The notes under the pieces were generated by a model. The model saw only the letters and a program-made list of their open reading frames with translations, did not search any database and had not been told where the DNA came from. From Streptomyces filipinensis (GTDB lineage Bacteria > Actinomycetota > Actinomycetes > Streptomycetales > Streptomycetaceae): DNA of 64,000 bases. The position numbers and the translations under genes were made by a program. This document shows positions 17,403 to 26,374 of the stretch, piece by piece. The stretch covers positions 124,001 to 188,000 of the forward strand of contig NZ_BMTD01000014.1 of NCBI RefSeq assembly GCF_014649495.1, in the 5' to 3' direction. Each line of letters begins with the position of its first letter. The stretch's first letter is position 1.

Positions 17403-18509
17403 ATGCCTAAGCCCGGAGAACTCACTTTCGTCGCCCCGCGCGGAGCCAAGAAGCCGCCGCGGCATCTCGCCGACCTCACACCCGCCGAGCGCAAGGACGC
17501 GGTGGCCGAGATCGGTGAGAAGCCGTTCCGTGCCAAGCAGCTCTCGCAGCACTACTTCGCGCGGTACGCGCACGACCCGGAGCAGTGGACCGACATCCCC
17601 GCCGGGTCGCGCGCCAAGCTGCAGGAAGCGCTGTTCCCGGAGCTGATGACCGTCGTACGGCATCTGTCCACCGACCAGGGGACCACCCGCAAGACGCTGT
17701 GGCGGCTGTTCGACGGGACACTCGTCGAGTCCGTGCTGATGCGGTACCCGGACCGGGTCACCATGTGCATCAGCTCGCAGGCCGGCTGTGGCATGAACTG
17801 TCCGTTCTGCGCCACGGGACAGGCCGGGCTCGACCGGAACCTGTCCACCGCCGAGATCGTCCACCAGATCGTCGACGGCATGCGGGCCCTGCGGGACGGG
17901 GAAGTGCCCGGGGGACCCGCCCGGCTGTCCAACATCGTCTTCATGGGCATGGGCGAGCCGCTCGCCAACTACAAGCGGGTCGTGGGCGCCGTTCGCGCGC
18001 TGACCGATCCCGCCCCGGACGGGCTCGGGCTGTCGCAGCGCGGGATCACCGTGTCCACCGTCGGGCTCGTGCCGGCCATCCACCGGTTCGCCGACGAGGG
18101 CTTCAAGTGCCGGCTCGCGATCTCCCTGCACGCGCCCGACGACGAACTGCGCGACACCCTCGTCCCCGTGAACACGCGGTGGAAGGTGCGCGAGGTGCTG
18201 GACGCCGGCTTCGAGTACACCGAGAAGAGCGGGCGGCGGCTGAGCATCGAGTACGCGCTCATTCGCGACATCAACGACCAGGCCTGGCGAGGTGACCGGC
18301 TCGGCCGGCTGCTCAGGGGCAAGCCCGTGCACGTCAATCTCATCCCGCTCAACCCGACGCCGGGATCCAAGTGGACCGCCTCGCGGCCCGAGGACGAGAA
18401 GGCGTTCGTGGAGGCCATCGCCGCTCATGGTGTGCCGGTGACGGTCCGGGACACCCGTGGTCAGGAGATCGACGGAGCCTGTGGTCAGCTGGCGGCCACC
18501 GAGCGGTAA
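17403..18509 (+). CDS. rlmN: 23S rRNA (adenine(2503)-C(2))-methyltransferase RlmN
   Basis: Radical-SAM methyltransferase that methylates A2503 of 23S rRNA and A37 of some tRNAs, 368 residues. The iron-sulfur CxxxCxxC motif is in QAGCGMNCPFCATGQAG; FMGMGEPLANY and the C-terminal DTRGQEIDGACGQLA (second catalytic Cys) are intact. The ATG at 17403 gives the family N-terminus; an in-frame ATG at 17379 would add eight residues. Confidence 0.96.
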   Translation: MPKPGELTFVAPRGAKKPPRHLADLTPAERKDAVAEIGEKPFRAKQLSQHYFARYAHDPEQWTDIPAGSRAKLQEALFPELMTVVRHLSTDQGTTRKTLWRLFDGTLVESVLMRYPDRVTMCISSQAGCGMNCPFCATGQAGLDRNLSTAEIVHQIVDGMRALRDGEVPGGPARLSNIVFMGMGEPLANYKRVVGAVRALTDPAPDGLGLSQRGITVSTVGLVPAIHRFADEGFKCRLAISLHAPDDELRDTLVPVNTRWKVREVLDAGFEYTEKSGRRLSIEYALIRDINDQAWRGDRLGRLLRGKPVHVNLIPLNPTPGSKWTASRPEDEKAFVEAIAAHGVPVTVRDTRGQEIDGACGQLAATER

Positions 18510-18540
18510 TCTGGCCACGTCCACACATCTTCATATTCCG

Positions 18541-18630
18541 ACAGGGGAGCGCCACAGCGCTGAGAGTGCGGCGGACAGGGCCGCAGACCCTCTGAACCTC
18601 GCCCAGGTCATTCTGGGTAGGGAGTTCGGT
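18541..18630 (+). ncRNA. TPP riboswitch (THI element)
   Basis: The conserved aptamer cores are visible in order: GCGCTGAGAG at 18558-18567, ACCCTCTGAACC at 18587-18598, and TCATTCTGGGTAGGGAG at about 18608-18623. It lies 30 bases after rlmN and before thiB, the expected position for control by thiamine pyrophosphate. Confidence 0.93.
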
Positions 18631-18648
18631 CATCACTCAAGCTGTTGC

Positions 18649-18686
18649 GCCCTGCCCGGGCTCTTTCCACGGAGCCCGGGCAGGGC
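18649..18686 (+). terminator. Riboswitch expression-platform terminator
   Basis: A perfect 15-bp inverted repeat (18649-18663 with 18672-18686) with an 8-base loop, starting 18 bases after the TPP aptamer and ending 24 bases before the thiB ribosome site. It fits premature termination when TPP is bound. Confidence 0.8.
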
Positions 18687-18722
18687 CGCGTCTCTTCCTG
18701 GCCAACCCCAGGAGGACATCCA

Positions 18723-19796
18723 GTGCAGAACAAGACCTTCGTGGCCGTGGCGGTCGGGCTCGGCCTGATCAGCCTGTCCGCGTGCGGTTCCGGCGGGGGT
18801 ACGTCGTCCGCGGACTCCAAGACCGTGACCCTCGTCAGCCACGACTCGTGGGCCGTCTCCAAGAACGTGCTCCAGGACTTCGAGAAGAGGTCCGGGTACA
18901 AGGTCAGGGTCCTCAAGGACGGCGACGCCGGGCAGGCCGTCAACAAGGCGATCCTGACCAAGGACAACCCGCAGGGCGACGTCTTCTTCGGCGTCGACAA
19001 CACCCTGCTCTCCCGCGCCCTGGACAACGGGCTCTTCCAGCCGTACGAGCCCAAGGGCGGCGACCTGGTCCTGCCCCGGTACCGCGTCGACCAGAGCAGG
19101 CACCGCGTCACGCCCATCGACACCGGCGACATCTGCGTCAACTACGACAAGGCCTACTTCAGCGAGCACAAGCTGACACCGCCGCAGTCCTTCGCCGACC
19201 TCGCCAAGCCCCAGTACAAGAACCTCCTCGTCACCGAGAACGCCGCGACCTCCTCGCCGGGCCTCGGCTTCCTGCTCGGCAGCGCCGCCCGGTTCGGCGA
19301 CCATGGCTGGCAGGACTACTGGAAGAAGCTGAAGGCCAACGGCGTCAAGGTCGTCGACGGCTGGGAGCAGGCCTACTACCAGGAGTTCTCGGGTTCGTCG
19401 GAGGGCAGGAAGGCGGGTGGCGACCGCCCGCTGGCGGTGTCGTACGCCTCCTCCCCGCCCGCCGAGGTCATCTACGCCAAGAAGCGGCCCAGCACCGCCC
19501 CGACCGGCGTGTCGTACGGCACCTGCTTCCGGCAGACCGAGTACGCCGGACTGCTGAGCAACGCGAAGAACACCAAGGGCGGCAAGGCGTTCCTCGACTT
19601 CCTGCTCACCAAGGAGTTCCAGGACGACATGCCGCTGAACATGTTCGTCTACCCGGTGCGCAAGGCCGCCCAGGTGCCGCCGGAGTTCGCGCAGTACGGC
19701 CCGCAGGCCGAGCACCCCGAGACCATGGCCCCCGGCAAGATCGCCGCCAACCGTGACCAGTGGGTCAAGTCGTGGACCTCGCTCGTACTGAAGTAG
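18723..19796 (+). CDS. thiB: Thiamine ABC transporter, substrate-binding lipoprotein
   Basis: Periplasmic-type binding protein of 357 residues, exported as a lipoprotein: the lipobox LSAC places the lipidated cysteine at residue 21. The mature part (VTLVSHDSWAVSKNVLQDFE, DVFFGVDNTLLSRALDNGLF) matches ThiB-type thiamine/TPP binding proteins. The GTG at 18723 follows AGGAGG with 7-base spacing. The TPP riboswitch upstream and thiPQ downstream support the substrate. Confidence 0.93.
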   Translation: MQNKTFVAVAVGLGLISLSACGSGGGTSSADSKTVTLVSHDSWAVSKNVLQDFEKRSGYKVRVLKDGDAGQAVNKAILTKDNPQGDVFFGVDNTLLSRALDNGLFQPYEPKGGDLVLPRYRVDQSRHRVTPIDTGDICVNYDKAYFSEHKLTPPQSFADLAKPQYKNLLVTENAATSSPGLGFLLGSAARFGDHGWQDYWKKLKANGVKVVDGWEQAYYQEFSGSSEGRKAGGDRPLAVSYASSPPAEVIYAKKRPSTAPTGVSYGTCFRQTEYAGLLSNAKNTKGGKAFLDFLLTKEFQDDMPLNMFVYPVRKAAQVPPEFAQYGPQAEHPETMAPGKIAANRDQWVKSWTSLVLK

Positions 19797-21436
19797 CGAA
19801 GCCCCGGCGGGGGAGCGCGGCGCGGCTGGGCCTGATGGCCCTGCCCGTCGCGTTCTTCGCCGTGTTCTTCGCCTGGCCCGTCGCCGCGATCGTCGCGCGC
19901 GGACTGAAGGCGGACGGCACCTGGCGGTTCGGGCGGATCGCGGACGTGGTCACGCAGCCGGACATCCGGCACGTGCTGTGGTTCACCACCTGGCAGGCGC
20001 TGGCCTCCACCGCGCTCACCCTGCTGCTCGCGCTGCCCGCCGCGTATCTCTTCGCCCGCCTGGACTTTCCGGGCAAGCGACTGCTGCGGGCCGTGGTCAC
20101 CGTGCCGTTCGTGCTGCCGACCGTCGTCGCGGGCAGTGCCTTCCTCGCCCTCGTCGGGCACGGCGGACTGCTCGACCAGCTGTGGGGCGTACGGCTGGAC
20201 ACCACGGTGTGGGCGATCCTGCTGGCCCATGTCTTCTTCAACTACGCGGTCGTCGTCCGCACGGTCGGCGGGCTGTGGTCCCAGCTCGACCCCCGCCAGG
20301 AGGAGGCCGCCCGGATGCTCGGCGCCTCCCCCCTGCGCGCCTGGCGCAAGGTCACCCTGCCCGCGCTCGGGCCCGCCGTGGCCGCCGCCGCGCTGATGGT
20401 GTTCCTGTTCACCTTCACCTCCTTCGGTGTCGTCCAGATCCTCGGCGGCCCCACCTTCTCCACCCTCGAAGTGGAGATCTACCGGCAGACCTCCGAGGTG
20501 TTCGACCTCTCCACGGCCGCCGTCCTCACCCTCGTCCAGTTCGCGGCCGTCGGTGCGATCCTCGTCGTGCACGCCTGGACGGTACGGCGCCGGGAGACCG
20601 CCCTGCGGCTCGTCGACCCCGAGGCCACCGTTCGCCGGCCGCGTGGCGCCGGGCAGTGGGCCCTGCTCACGGGTGTCCTCGTCACCATCGCGCTGCTCCT
20701 CGTCCTGCCCCTCGCCGTCCTGGTCCGCCGCTCCCTCGACGCGCCCGGCTTCGGCTACTACCGGGCGCTCGCGAACGGCGACGGCGGTACGTTCCTGGTG
20801 GCGCCGCTGCACGCGGTGTGGACCTCGCTGCAGTACGCCGTCGCCGCCACGGCCCTCGCCGTCGTGATCGGCGGACTGGCCGCCGCCGCGCTGGCCCGCC
20901 GGGACGCCGGACGGCTGGTACGGGGCTTCGACGCGCTGTTGATGCTGCCGCTCGGCGTGTCCGCCGTGACCGTCGGCTTCGGTTTCCTGATCGCCCTCGA
21001 CAAGCCGCCGCTGGACCTGCGCCAGTCCTGGATCCTGGTGCCGCTCGCCCAGGCGCTGGTCGGCGCCCCGTTCGTCGTGCGGACCATGCTGCCGGTGCTG
21101 CGCGCGGTGGACGCACGCCTCCGGGAGGCCGCCGCCGTGCTCGGCGCCTCGCCCTGGCGGGTGTGGCGGGAGGTGGACCTGCCGATGGTGCGGCGGGCGC
21201 TGCTGGTCGCGGCCGGGTTCGCGTTCGCCGTCTCGCTCGGCGAGTTCGGGGCGACCGTGTTCATCGCGCGGCCCGACAACCCGACGCTCCCGGTCGCCGT
21301 GGCCCGGCTGCTCAGCCGTCCCGGGGACCTCAACTACGGCCAGGCCATGGCCCTTTCGACCATTCTGATGGTGGTGTGCGCCGCCGCGCTGCTGGTCCTG
21401 GAGCGGCTGCGCACCGACCGGACGGGAGAGTTCTAG
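19772..21436 (+). CDS. thiP: Thiamine ABC transporter, fused permease
   Basis: Membrane permease of about 554 residues made of two fused ABC permease halves, each with an EAA loop (EEAARMLGASPLRAWRKVTLP and REAAAVLGASPWRVWREVDLP). About twelve membrane segments. The start overlaps the end of thiB by 25 bases; an in-frame GTG at 19760 is also possible. It is the second gene of the riboswitch-controlled thiBPQ operon. Confidence 0.9.
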   Translation: MDLARTEVAKPRRGSAARLGLMALPVAFFAVFFAWPVAAIVARGLKADGTWRFGRIADVVTQPDIRHVLWFTTWQALASTALTLLLALPAAYLFARLDFPGKRLLRAVVTVPFVLPTVVAGSAFLALVGHGGLLDQLWGVRLDTTVWAILLAHVFFNYAVVVRTVGGLWSQLDPRQEEAARMLGASPLRAWRKVTLPALGPAVAAAALMVFLFTFTSFGVVQILGGPTFSTLEVEIYRQTSEVFDLSTAAVLTLVQFAAVGAILVVHAWTVRRRETALRLVDPEATVRRPRGAGQWALLTGVLVTIALLLVLPLAVLVRRSLDAPGFGYYRALANGDGGTFLVAPLHAVWTSLQYAVAATALAVVIGGLAAAALARRDAGRLVRGFDALLMLPLGVSAVTVGFGFLIALDKPPLDLRQSWILVPLAQALVGAPFVVRTMLPVLRAVDARLREAAAVLGASPWRVWREVDLPMVRRALLVAAGFAFAVSLGEFGATVFIARPDNPTLPVAVARLLSRPGDLNYGQAMALSTILMVVCAAALLVLERLRTDRTGEF

Positions 21437-21465
21437 ATGCTGCAGGCCGGACCGGGGAGCTCTGG

Positions 21466-22485
21466 ATGCTGCTGAGCCTCGATGCCGCGACCGTGCGCTT
21501 CGGCGGGCGGGCCGTGCTGGACGCGGTCGGACTCGACGTCGCCGAGCACGAGGTGGTGTGCGTGCTCGGGCCCAGCGGCAGCGGCAAGTCGACCCTGCTG
21601 CGGGCGGTCGCCGGGCTGCAGCCCCTGTCCGGCGGACGGGTGCTGCTCGACGGCCGCGACCAGGCGGGCGTGCCCGCGCACCGGCGCGGTATCGGCCTGA
21701 TGTTCCAGGACCACCAGCTCTTCCCGCAGCGGGACGTCGGCGCGAACGTGGCCTTCGGGCTGCGGATGCACGGGGTGGCCAGGAGCGAACGGGACGCCGA
21801 GGTCGGGCAGTTGCTGGAGCTGGTCGGGCTGCCGGGGGCCGGCCGGCGGGCCGTGGCCTCCCTGTCCGGCGGCGAGCAGCAGCGCGTCGCGCTCGCCCGG
21901 GCGCTCGCCCCCCGGCCCCGGCTGCTGATGCTGGACGAGCCGCTCGGCCAGCTCGACCGCTCGCTCAGGGAACGCCTGGTGGTCGAACTGCGGGAGCTGT
22001 TCGGCCGGCTGGGTACCACCGTGCTCGCCGTGACCCACGACCAGGGCGAGGCGTTCGCGCTGGCCGACCGGGTGGTGGTGATGCGGGACGGGCGGATCGC
22101 CCAGTCCGGTACGCCCCTTGAGGTGTGGCAGCGGCCCGCCGACGCGTTCGTGGCCCGCTTCCTCGGCTTCGACAACGTGGTCCCGGCGACCGTCGCGGGC
22201 ACGGCCGCCGACAGCCCCTGGGGCAAACTGCCGGTGCCCGAGGGGTCCGCGCAGGGTGCCCGCACGCTGCTGGTCCGGCCCGCCGGGGTACGGCTCGTGG
22301 CGGCCGACGCGGGCCTGCCCTGCACGGTGGCCGCCCGCACCTTCAAGGGCACCCATGTGACCGTCCGTCTGCGGCCCGGGGACGGGCCGCGCCTGGAGGC
22401 CGCCTGCGCGCTGCGGGACGCGCCGGAGGTCGGGGACGGTGTGGGCGTGGAGTTCGACGCGGCCGAAATCGTCGTCCTCGACTGA
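21466..22485 (+). CDS. thiQ: Thiamine ABC transporter, ATP-binding protein
   Basis: ABC ATPase of 339 residues with Walker A GPSGSGKS (35-42), Q-loop MFQDHQLFPQ, signature LSGGEQQR and Walker B LLMLDEPLGQLD. It is longer than the roughly 235-residue E. coli ThiQ because of a C-terminal TOBE-like domain of about 100 residues (LLVRPAGVRLV to EFDAAEIVVLD). It follows thiP with a 29-base gap. Confidence 0.9.
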   Translation: MLLSLDAATVRFGGRAVLDAVGLDVAEHEVVCVLGPSGSGKSTLLRAVAGLQPLSGGRVLLDGRDQAGVPAHRRGIGLMFQDHQLFPQRDVGANVAFGLRMHGVARSERDAEVGQLLELVGLPGAGRRAVASLSGGEQQRVALARALAPRPRLLMLDEPLGQLDRSLRERLVVELRELFGRLGTTVLAVTHDQGEAFALADRVVVMRDGRIAQSGTPLEVWQRPADAFVARFLGFDNVVPATVAGTAADSPWGKLPVPEGSAQGARTLLVRPAGVRLVAADAGLPCTVAARTFKGTHVTVRLRPGDGPRLEAACALRDAPEVGDGVGVEFDAAEIVVLD

Positions 22486-22511
22486 TCATCGGACGCTCTA
22501 GGGTGAGGCGC

Positions 22512-23309
22512 ATGACTGTGCTTGCCCATGACCGTTACTGTGATGAAATCGCCCACCAGGTCGAGCGGTTGAGGACCGTGGTGACCTCCGGCGCCGACCT
22601 GTCCGCGACCGTGCCGACCTGCCCGGAGTGGTCGCTGGAGGACCTCGTACGGCACATGGGTGGCGCGCTGCGCTGGGTGGACACCCTCGTGCGCACCCGG
22701 GCGCAGGAGAACGTGCCGCCGGAGCAGGTCCCGCTCGGTGGCGGGCCCGAGGAACGGGGTGACGCGGCCGCCCTGGACAAGTGGCTCGCGGAGACCGGCG
22801 AACTGGTCGTCGGCGCGCTGCGGGAGGCGGGGCCGGACACCGCGGTGTGGGCATGGGCCGGAACGATGAACTCCGGCTTCTGGGCCCGCCGTATGGTCCA
22901 CGAGATCACCGTCCACCGCGCGGACGCCGTACTCACCGCCGGACTGCCCTACGAGGTCGCCCCCGACGTCGCCGCCGACGCGGTGGACGAGTGGCTCCAG
23001 ATCGTGGAGTGGGCGCAGCGGAACCTGCCGCGGGACCCGGCGAAGGACCTGCGCCGGCCGGGCAGCAGCATCCACCTGCACGCCACCGACGCCGACCCGG
23101 CGTTGCACGCCGAGTGGCTGATCGAGCTGGGCGAGGAGGGTGTCGTCTGGCGGCGGGGCCACGAGAAGGCCACGGTCGCCCTGCGCGGCCCGCTCACCTC
23201 CCTGCTGCTGGCCTTCTATCGTCGGCTGCCGCTGGACAGCCCCGGCCTCGAAGTCCTCGGCGAGCGCGAGGTGCTGGAGTTCTGGCTGGAGCGGGCCACC
23301 TTCGGCTGA
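22512..23309 (+). CDS. Maleylpyruvate isomerase family mycothiol-dependent enzyme
   Basis: DinB-like four-helix-bundle protein of 265 residues. The N-terminal part (TVPTCPEWSLEDLVRHMGGALRWV) and the MVHEITVHRADAV motif supply the metal-binding histidines of the mycothiol-dependent maleylpyruvate isomerase / DUF1707-type group. Such proteins move or reduce groups with mycothiol, the actinobacterial thiol; the substrate is unknown. GGGTGAGGCG precedes the ATG. It follows thiQ by 26 bases and may be cotranscribed. Confidence 0.85.
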   Translation: MTVLAHDRYCDEIAHQVERLRTVVTSGADLSATVPTCPEWSLEDLVRHMGGALRWVDTLVRTRAQENVPPEQVPLGGGPEERGDAAALDKWLAETGELVVGALREAGPDTAVWAWAGTMNSGFWARRMVHEITVHRADAVLTAGLPYEVAPDVAADAVDEWLQIVEWAQRNLPRDPAKDLRRPGSSIHLHATDADPALHAEWLIELGEEGVVWRRGHEKATVALRGPLTSLLLAFYRRLPLDSPGLEVLGEREVLEFWLERATFG

Positions 23310-23348
23310 GCCGGACGGGCCGGCGACCGGCGGGCGCACCGGCGGACG

Positions 23349-23389
23349 ACCGCGGCCCGTCCCCTGGGGATAGGGGGACGGGCCGCGGT
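23349..23389. terminator. Convergent terminator
   Basis: A perfect 16-bp stem (23349-23364 with 23374-23389) and 9-base loop lying between two convergent genes (stops at 23309 and 23410), so it can end both transcripts. Confidence 0.85.
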
Positions 23390-23409
23390 GGTGTACGGAG
23401 GGTCAGACG

Positions 23410-24108
23410 TCAGCCGTTGCCGCGCGTACCGCGACGGCGCATGCCGAAGAAGACCGCGCCGCCGCCGATGACGACCAGCGCGCCCGCGATCCCGGCGATC
23501 AGGCCGGTGTTGGAGCTGGCGCCGGTCTCGGCGAGGTTCGAGTCACCGATCGCCGGGGACGGCGCGTTGCTCGGCACGGTCGCCGGGGCGGAGCTGGACT
23601 CGGAGGCCGACGGGGTCGGGGTCGCCGACTCGGCCGGGGCGGACTTCGACGGCTTCGGCTTCGGCTTCGGCGTCTTGGAAGCCGGCGGCGCCGGGGTCGA
23701 GCTCTCGGTCTTGCAGGCGGTGGACGCCGTCACCAGGTCGGGCTGGACGTCCTCGTCGACGATGTTGGCCGCCTTGACGTGGACGCGGTACGTCGCGCTC
23801 GGCTTCCAGTCCTCCGGGAAGCTGACCGGCGTGCCCAGGGCCGAGCCCTTGACCTCCTGCTGGCCCACCTTGGTCTCGACGCCGCCGCTGCTCTTGAGGA
23901 ACACGGAGATGACGGCGGGGGTGGCGGAGGCGTCGGTGTCGGTGACGACGATGACGCCCTTGTCGCCGTCGCACTTGGCTTCGGCCTTGAAGTCACGGAT
24001 GTTGCACGCGAGGGCGGAGCTGGACAGACCCAGCACCACCGCGGCCGAGGCGGAGGCGACACCCAGGATGCGCACGGAACGGCGTGCGCTGCGGCGAGTT
24101 ATGGACAC
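23410..24108 (-). CDS. LAETG-anchored surface protein
   Basis: Exported protein of 232 residues. A signal peptide (to about residue 35, ending SSSALA before CNIRDF), an immunoglobulin-like extracellular domain with two cysteines, a Pro/Ser/Thr/Lys-rich stalk, the sorting signal LAETG, a hydrophobic helix (LIAGIAGALVVIGGGAVFFG) and a basic MRRRGTRG tail. LAxTG is the motif of class E sortases in Streptomyces, so it should be anchored to the cell wall. A clear promoter lies about 97 bases upstream. Confidence 0.9.
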   Translation of the reverse strand: MSITRRSARRSVRILGVASASAAVVLGLSSSALACNIRDFKAEAKCDGDKGVIVVTDTDASATPAVISVFLKSSGGVETKVGQQEVKGSALGTPVSFPEDWKPSATYRVHVKAANIVDEDVQPDLVTASTACKTESSTPAPPASKTPKPKPKPSKSAPAESATPTPSASESSSAPATVPSNAPSPAIGDSNLAETGASSNTGLIAGIAGALVVIGGGAVFFGMRRRGTRGNG

Positions 24109-24204
24109 GTTTGTCCTTTACAGAGTGCACAACTGCGGGGGGCTGTAGGGGGAATTGGAGCAACGGATGAGGTGAGGCCCCAGGACCCCCAGGAGGCTCA
24201 CAGG

Positions 24205-24232
24205 TCTATAAGCGCTCCATAAGCAGTGTCAA
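24205..24232 (-). promoter_or_regulatory. Promoter of the LAETG protein gene
   Basis: On the minus strand, TTGACA (24232-24227), a 16-base spacer and TATAGA (24210-24205). This gives a 5' leader of about 90 bases. The surrounding 24109-24369 gap is less GC-rich than the rest of the window and holds no gene that I can see. Confidence 0.65.
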
Positions 24233-24369
24233 CGCATATGCCACTCACGGCCGTTGGCTTTACCCGCTTATTAACCGCCGCGACGTTTGATCGCGTCCGA
24301 AGCCGGCTCGATCCGGTCACCGAGGGCGATAGGGGACTTGGGCGGTCCGCACCTGTGCGTCCGTGGTGG

Positions 24370-24777
24370 TCAGCTCTGCACCGCGGCCGGGTCCATCCAC
24401 ATGATCTCCCAGGTGTGGCCGTCGAGGTCGTCGAAGGCGCGGCCGTACATGAAGCCGTGGTCCTGGGTGCGCCCGGTGGCCTTCCCGCCCGCCGCGATCG
24501 CCCCGTCGACCAGCTCGTCGACCTTCTCGCGGCTCTCGGCGCTCAGACAGACCAGCACCTCGCTGGTCGTGGTCGCGTCGGCGATCTCCTTCGTGGTGAA
24601 GGTCGCGTAGAACGGCTTGGTCAGCAGCATCGCGACGATCGTGTCGCTGATCACCACGGAGGCGGCGTTCTCGTCGCTGAACTGCGGGTTGATCGTGTAG
24701 CCGAGCTCCGTGAAGAACTTCTTCGAGGCGTCGAGGTCGTTCACGGGCAGGTTCACGAAGATCATCTGCTGGTACAT
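24370..24777 (-). CDS. VOC family protein
   Basis: Glyoxalase/bleomycin-resistance-fold protein of 135 residues (MYQQMIFVNLPVNDLDASKKFF, FDDLDGHTWEIMWMDP). The end GHTWEI(M)W carries the usual metal-site glutamate. Similar to many 'lactoylglutathione lyase' annotations, with no evidence for that substrate. Confidence 0.87.
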   Translation of the reverse strand: MYQQMIFVNLPVNDLDASKKFFTELGYTINPQFSDENAASVVISDTIVAMLLTKPFYATFTTKEIADATTTSEVLVCLSAESREKVDELVDGAIAAGGKATGRTQDHGFMYGRAFDDLDGHTWEIMWMDPAAVQS

Positions 24778-24889
24778 GAGGTTCTCGCTTCCGTGGTGGT
24801 GCGTCCTGGGGTCAGCCTGTTCGGTGGGGTAGACCCCGGGCTCCGGGAGAACTCATCGGTCGCCGGAGATTTTTTCCGCGGCGGGTGGC

Positions 24890-26374
24890 TCAGCGGGTCA
24901 CGGGGAGCGCGGCCAGGGCGGCGACGCCGAGGGTGAGCGGGCCGAAGAACGCCAGCAGGGCCGCCGCGCGGATGGCCACGGCCATGCGCAGCAGCGTGGC
25001 CGGGGCGCCGAGGCGGAGTAGCGCGGCGGTCGTGCCGGCCCGGCACTGGCGGGTCTCCACCGCGGCGGTGACGAGGGTGGCGACCGTGCAGCCGGCGACG
25101 AGGAGGGTGCCGAAGGTGGTCAGGGGGCCGAACGCCGGTGCCGAGCCGGTGTACAGGGTGGTCATGGCGAAGCCGGCGGACGCGACGGCGCACACGACGC
25201 CCAGGGGGCGGCCGATGCGGGTGGCCTCCGTCATGAGGACGCGGCCGGCGAGGAGGCGGAGGGCGCCGGGGCGGGTGGACTGCAGGAGCCAGCCGCACAC
25301 GTGGGTGAGGCCGGGGGCGGCGAGGACGAGGCCGGTCGTGGTGAGGAGCCAGCCGGCGAGGACGCCGAGGGACGAGCGGTCGGCGTAGGCCTGGGCCGTC
25401 AGGCCGCTGGCGAGGAGGGCGATGCCCCAGGGGAGGCCGGCGGGGGCCTCTCTGGGGGGCTTGGCGGTGAGGTCGCTCCAGTCGGCGTCCGGAGCGGGGG
25501 TGCCGGCGCTGCCAGGGGGTGGTGGGGTGGGGCCGGTCGCGCTGCCCGGCGCGGGGGCGCTCGGTGGCTGGAGGCCGGTCGCGCCGGCCGGTGCGGGGGT
25601 GCCCGGTGGCTGGATGCCGGTCGCGCTGCCCGGCGCTGACGGGGTGCCGTCCGCGCCCACCGGTGCCGCCCCGGCGGTACGACCGCCCGCGGACTGGCGG
25701 AGGCCCTCGGACCGACCGAGGCTCGTGGGCTCGTCTGCCGGTGTGGGGCGGCGGGCGAGGCGTGCTCCGAATCTCGCGCACGTGCCGAACGTCTCCCGCG
25801 CCACCGAGTGGCCGAACGCGCCGAAGCGGCCGTACGTGCGGTGGGCCGGGGTGGCGGGGCCTGGGTCCTTCGGGCGCAGGGCCAGAGCCACCGCTGCCGA
25901 GGCGACGGCCGGGGGCAGGGCCAGCAGGGTCAGGGTCGCGGGCCCGGGGAGGTGCCGCCCCGCCGCCAGGACGTCCGCGGCCGCCCCGTCGAACGGCATG
26001 CCCGTCAGGTCGCCGCGCAGGTGCAGGAAGACGAGCAGGGCCAGCAGCGAGCCCAGGGAGCAGGACAGGGCCGTCGTCAGCGCGGAGACGGCCATCAGGC
26101 GGGCCGGGCCGAGGCCGACGGCGGACAGGCCGGGGCGCGGCCGGGCGCCCGGGTCGGTGCGGGCGACGGCGAGCGCCAGGTACCCCGTGGCGGCGAGCGG
26201 CACCGTGCACCAGGCCAGGCGCAGCGCGGCGGCGGACGCGGACCCGGGGTGGTTCAGGGCGTAGCCGAGGCAGGACAGGAGCAGGAAGCCGGTGCCCGCC
26301 GAGGCCGCGGCCACCAGCAGGCGGCGCAGCTGGACGGCGGGCCGCGCGCTGCGGGTCAGACGGAGAGCGACCAC
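24890..26374 (-). CDS. ABC transporter membrane protein (FtsX-like, unusual)
   Basis: Protein of 494 residues with about eight to ten hydrophobic helices in two blocks separated by a hydrophilic Pro/Gly/Ala-rich linker (about 230-300, repeated PPGTPAPAGATG-like units). It starts with a GTG at 26374 that overlaps the end of the ATPase gene by 19 bases behind GGAGGG, so the two are coupled and likely form one transporter. The arrangement resembles FtsX/MacB-type permeases but no extracytoplasmic domain is clear. Substrate unknown. Confidence 0.75.
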   Translation of the reverse strand: MVALRLTRSARPAVQLRRLLVAAASAGTGFLLLSCLGYALNHPGSASAAALRLAWCTVPLAATGYLALAVARTDPGARPRPGLSAVGLGPARLMAVSALTTALSCSLGSLLALLVFLHLRGDLTGMPFDGAAADVLAAGRHLPGPATLTLLALPPAVASAAVALALRPKDPGPATPAHRTYGRFGAFGHSVARETFGTCARFGARLARRPTPADEPTSLGRSEGLRQSAGGRTAGAAPVGADGTPSAPGSATGIQPPGTPAPAGATGLQPPSAPAPGSATGPTPPPPGSAGTPAPDADWSDLTAKPPREAPAGLPWGIALLASGLTAQAYADRSSLGVLAGWLLTTTGLVLAAPGLTHVCGWLLQSTRPGALRLLAGRVLMTEATRIGRPLGVVCAVASAGFAMTTLYTGSAPAFGPLTTFGTLLVAGCTVATLVTAAVETRQCRAGTTAALLRLGAPATLLRMAVAIRAAALLAFFGPLTLGVAALAALPVTR

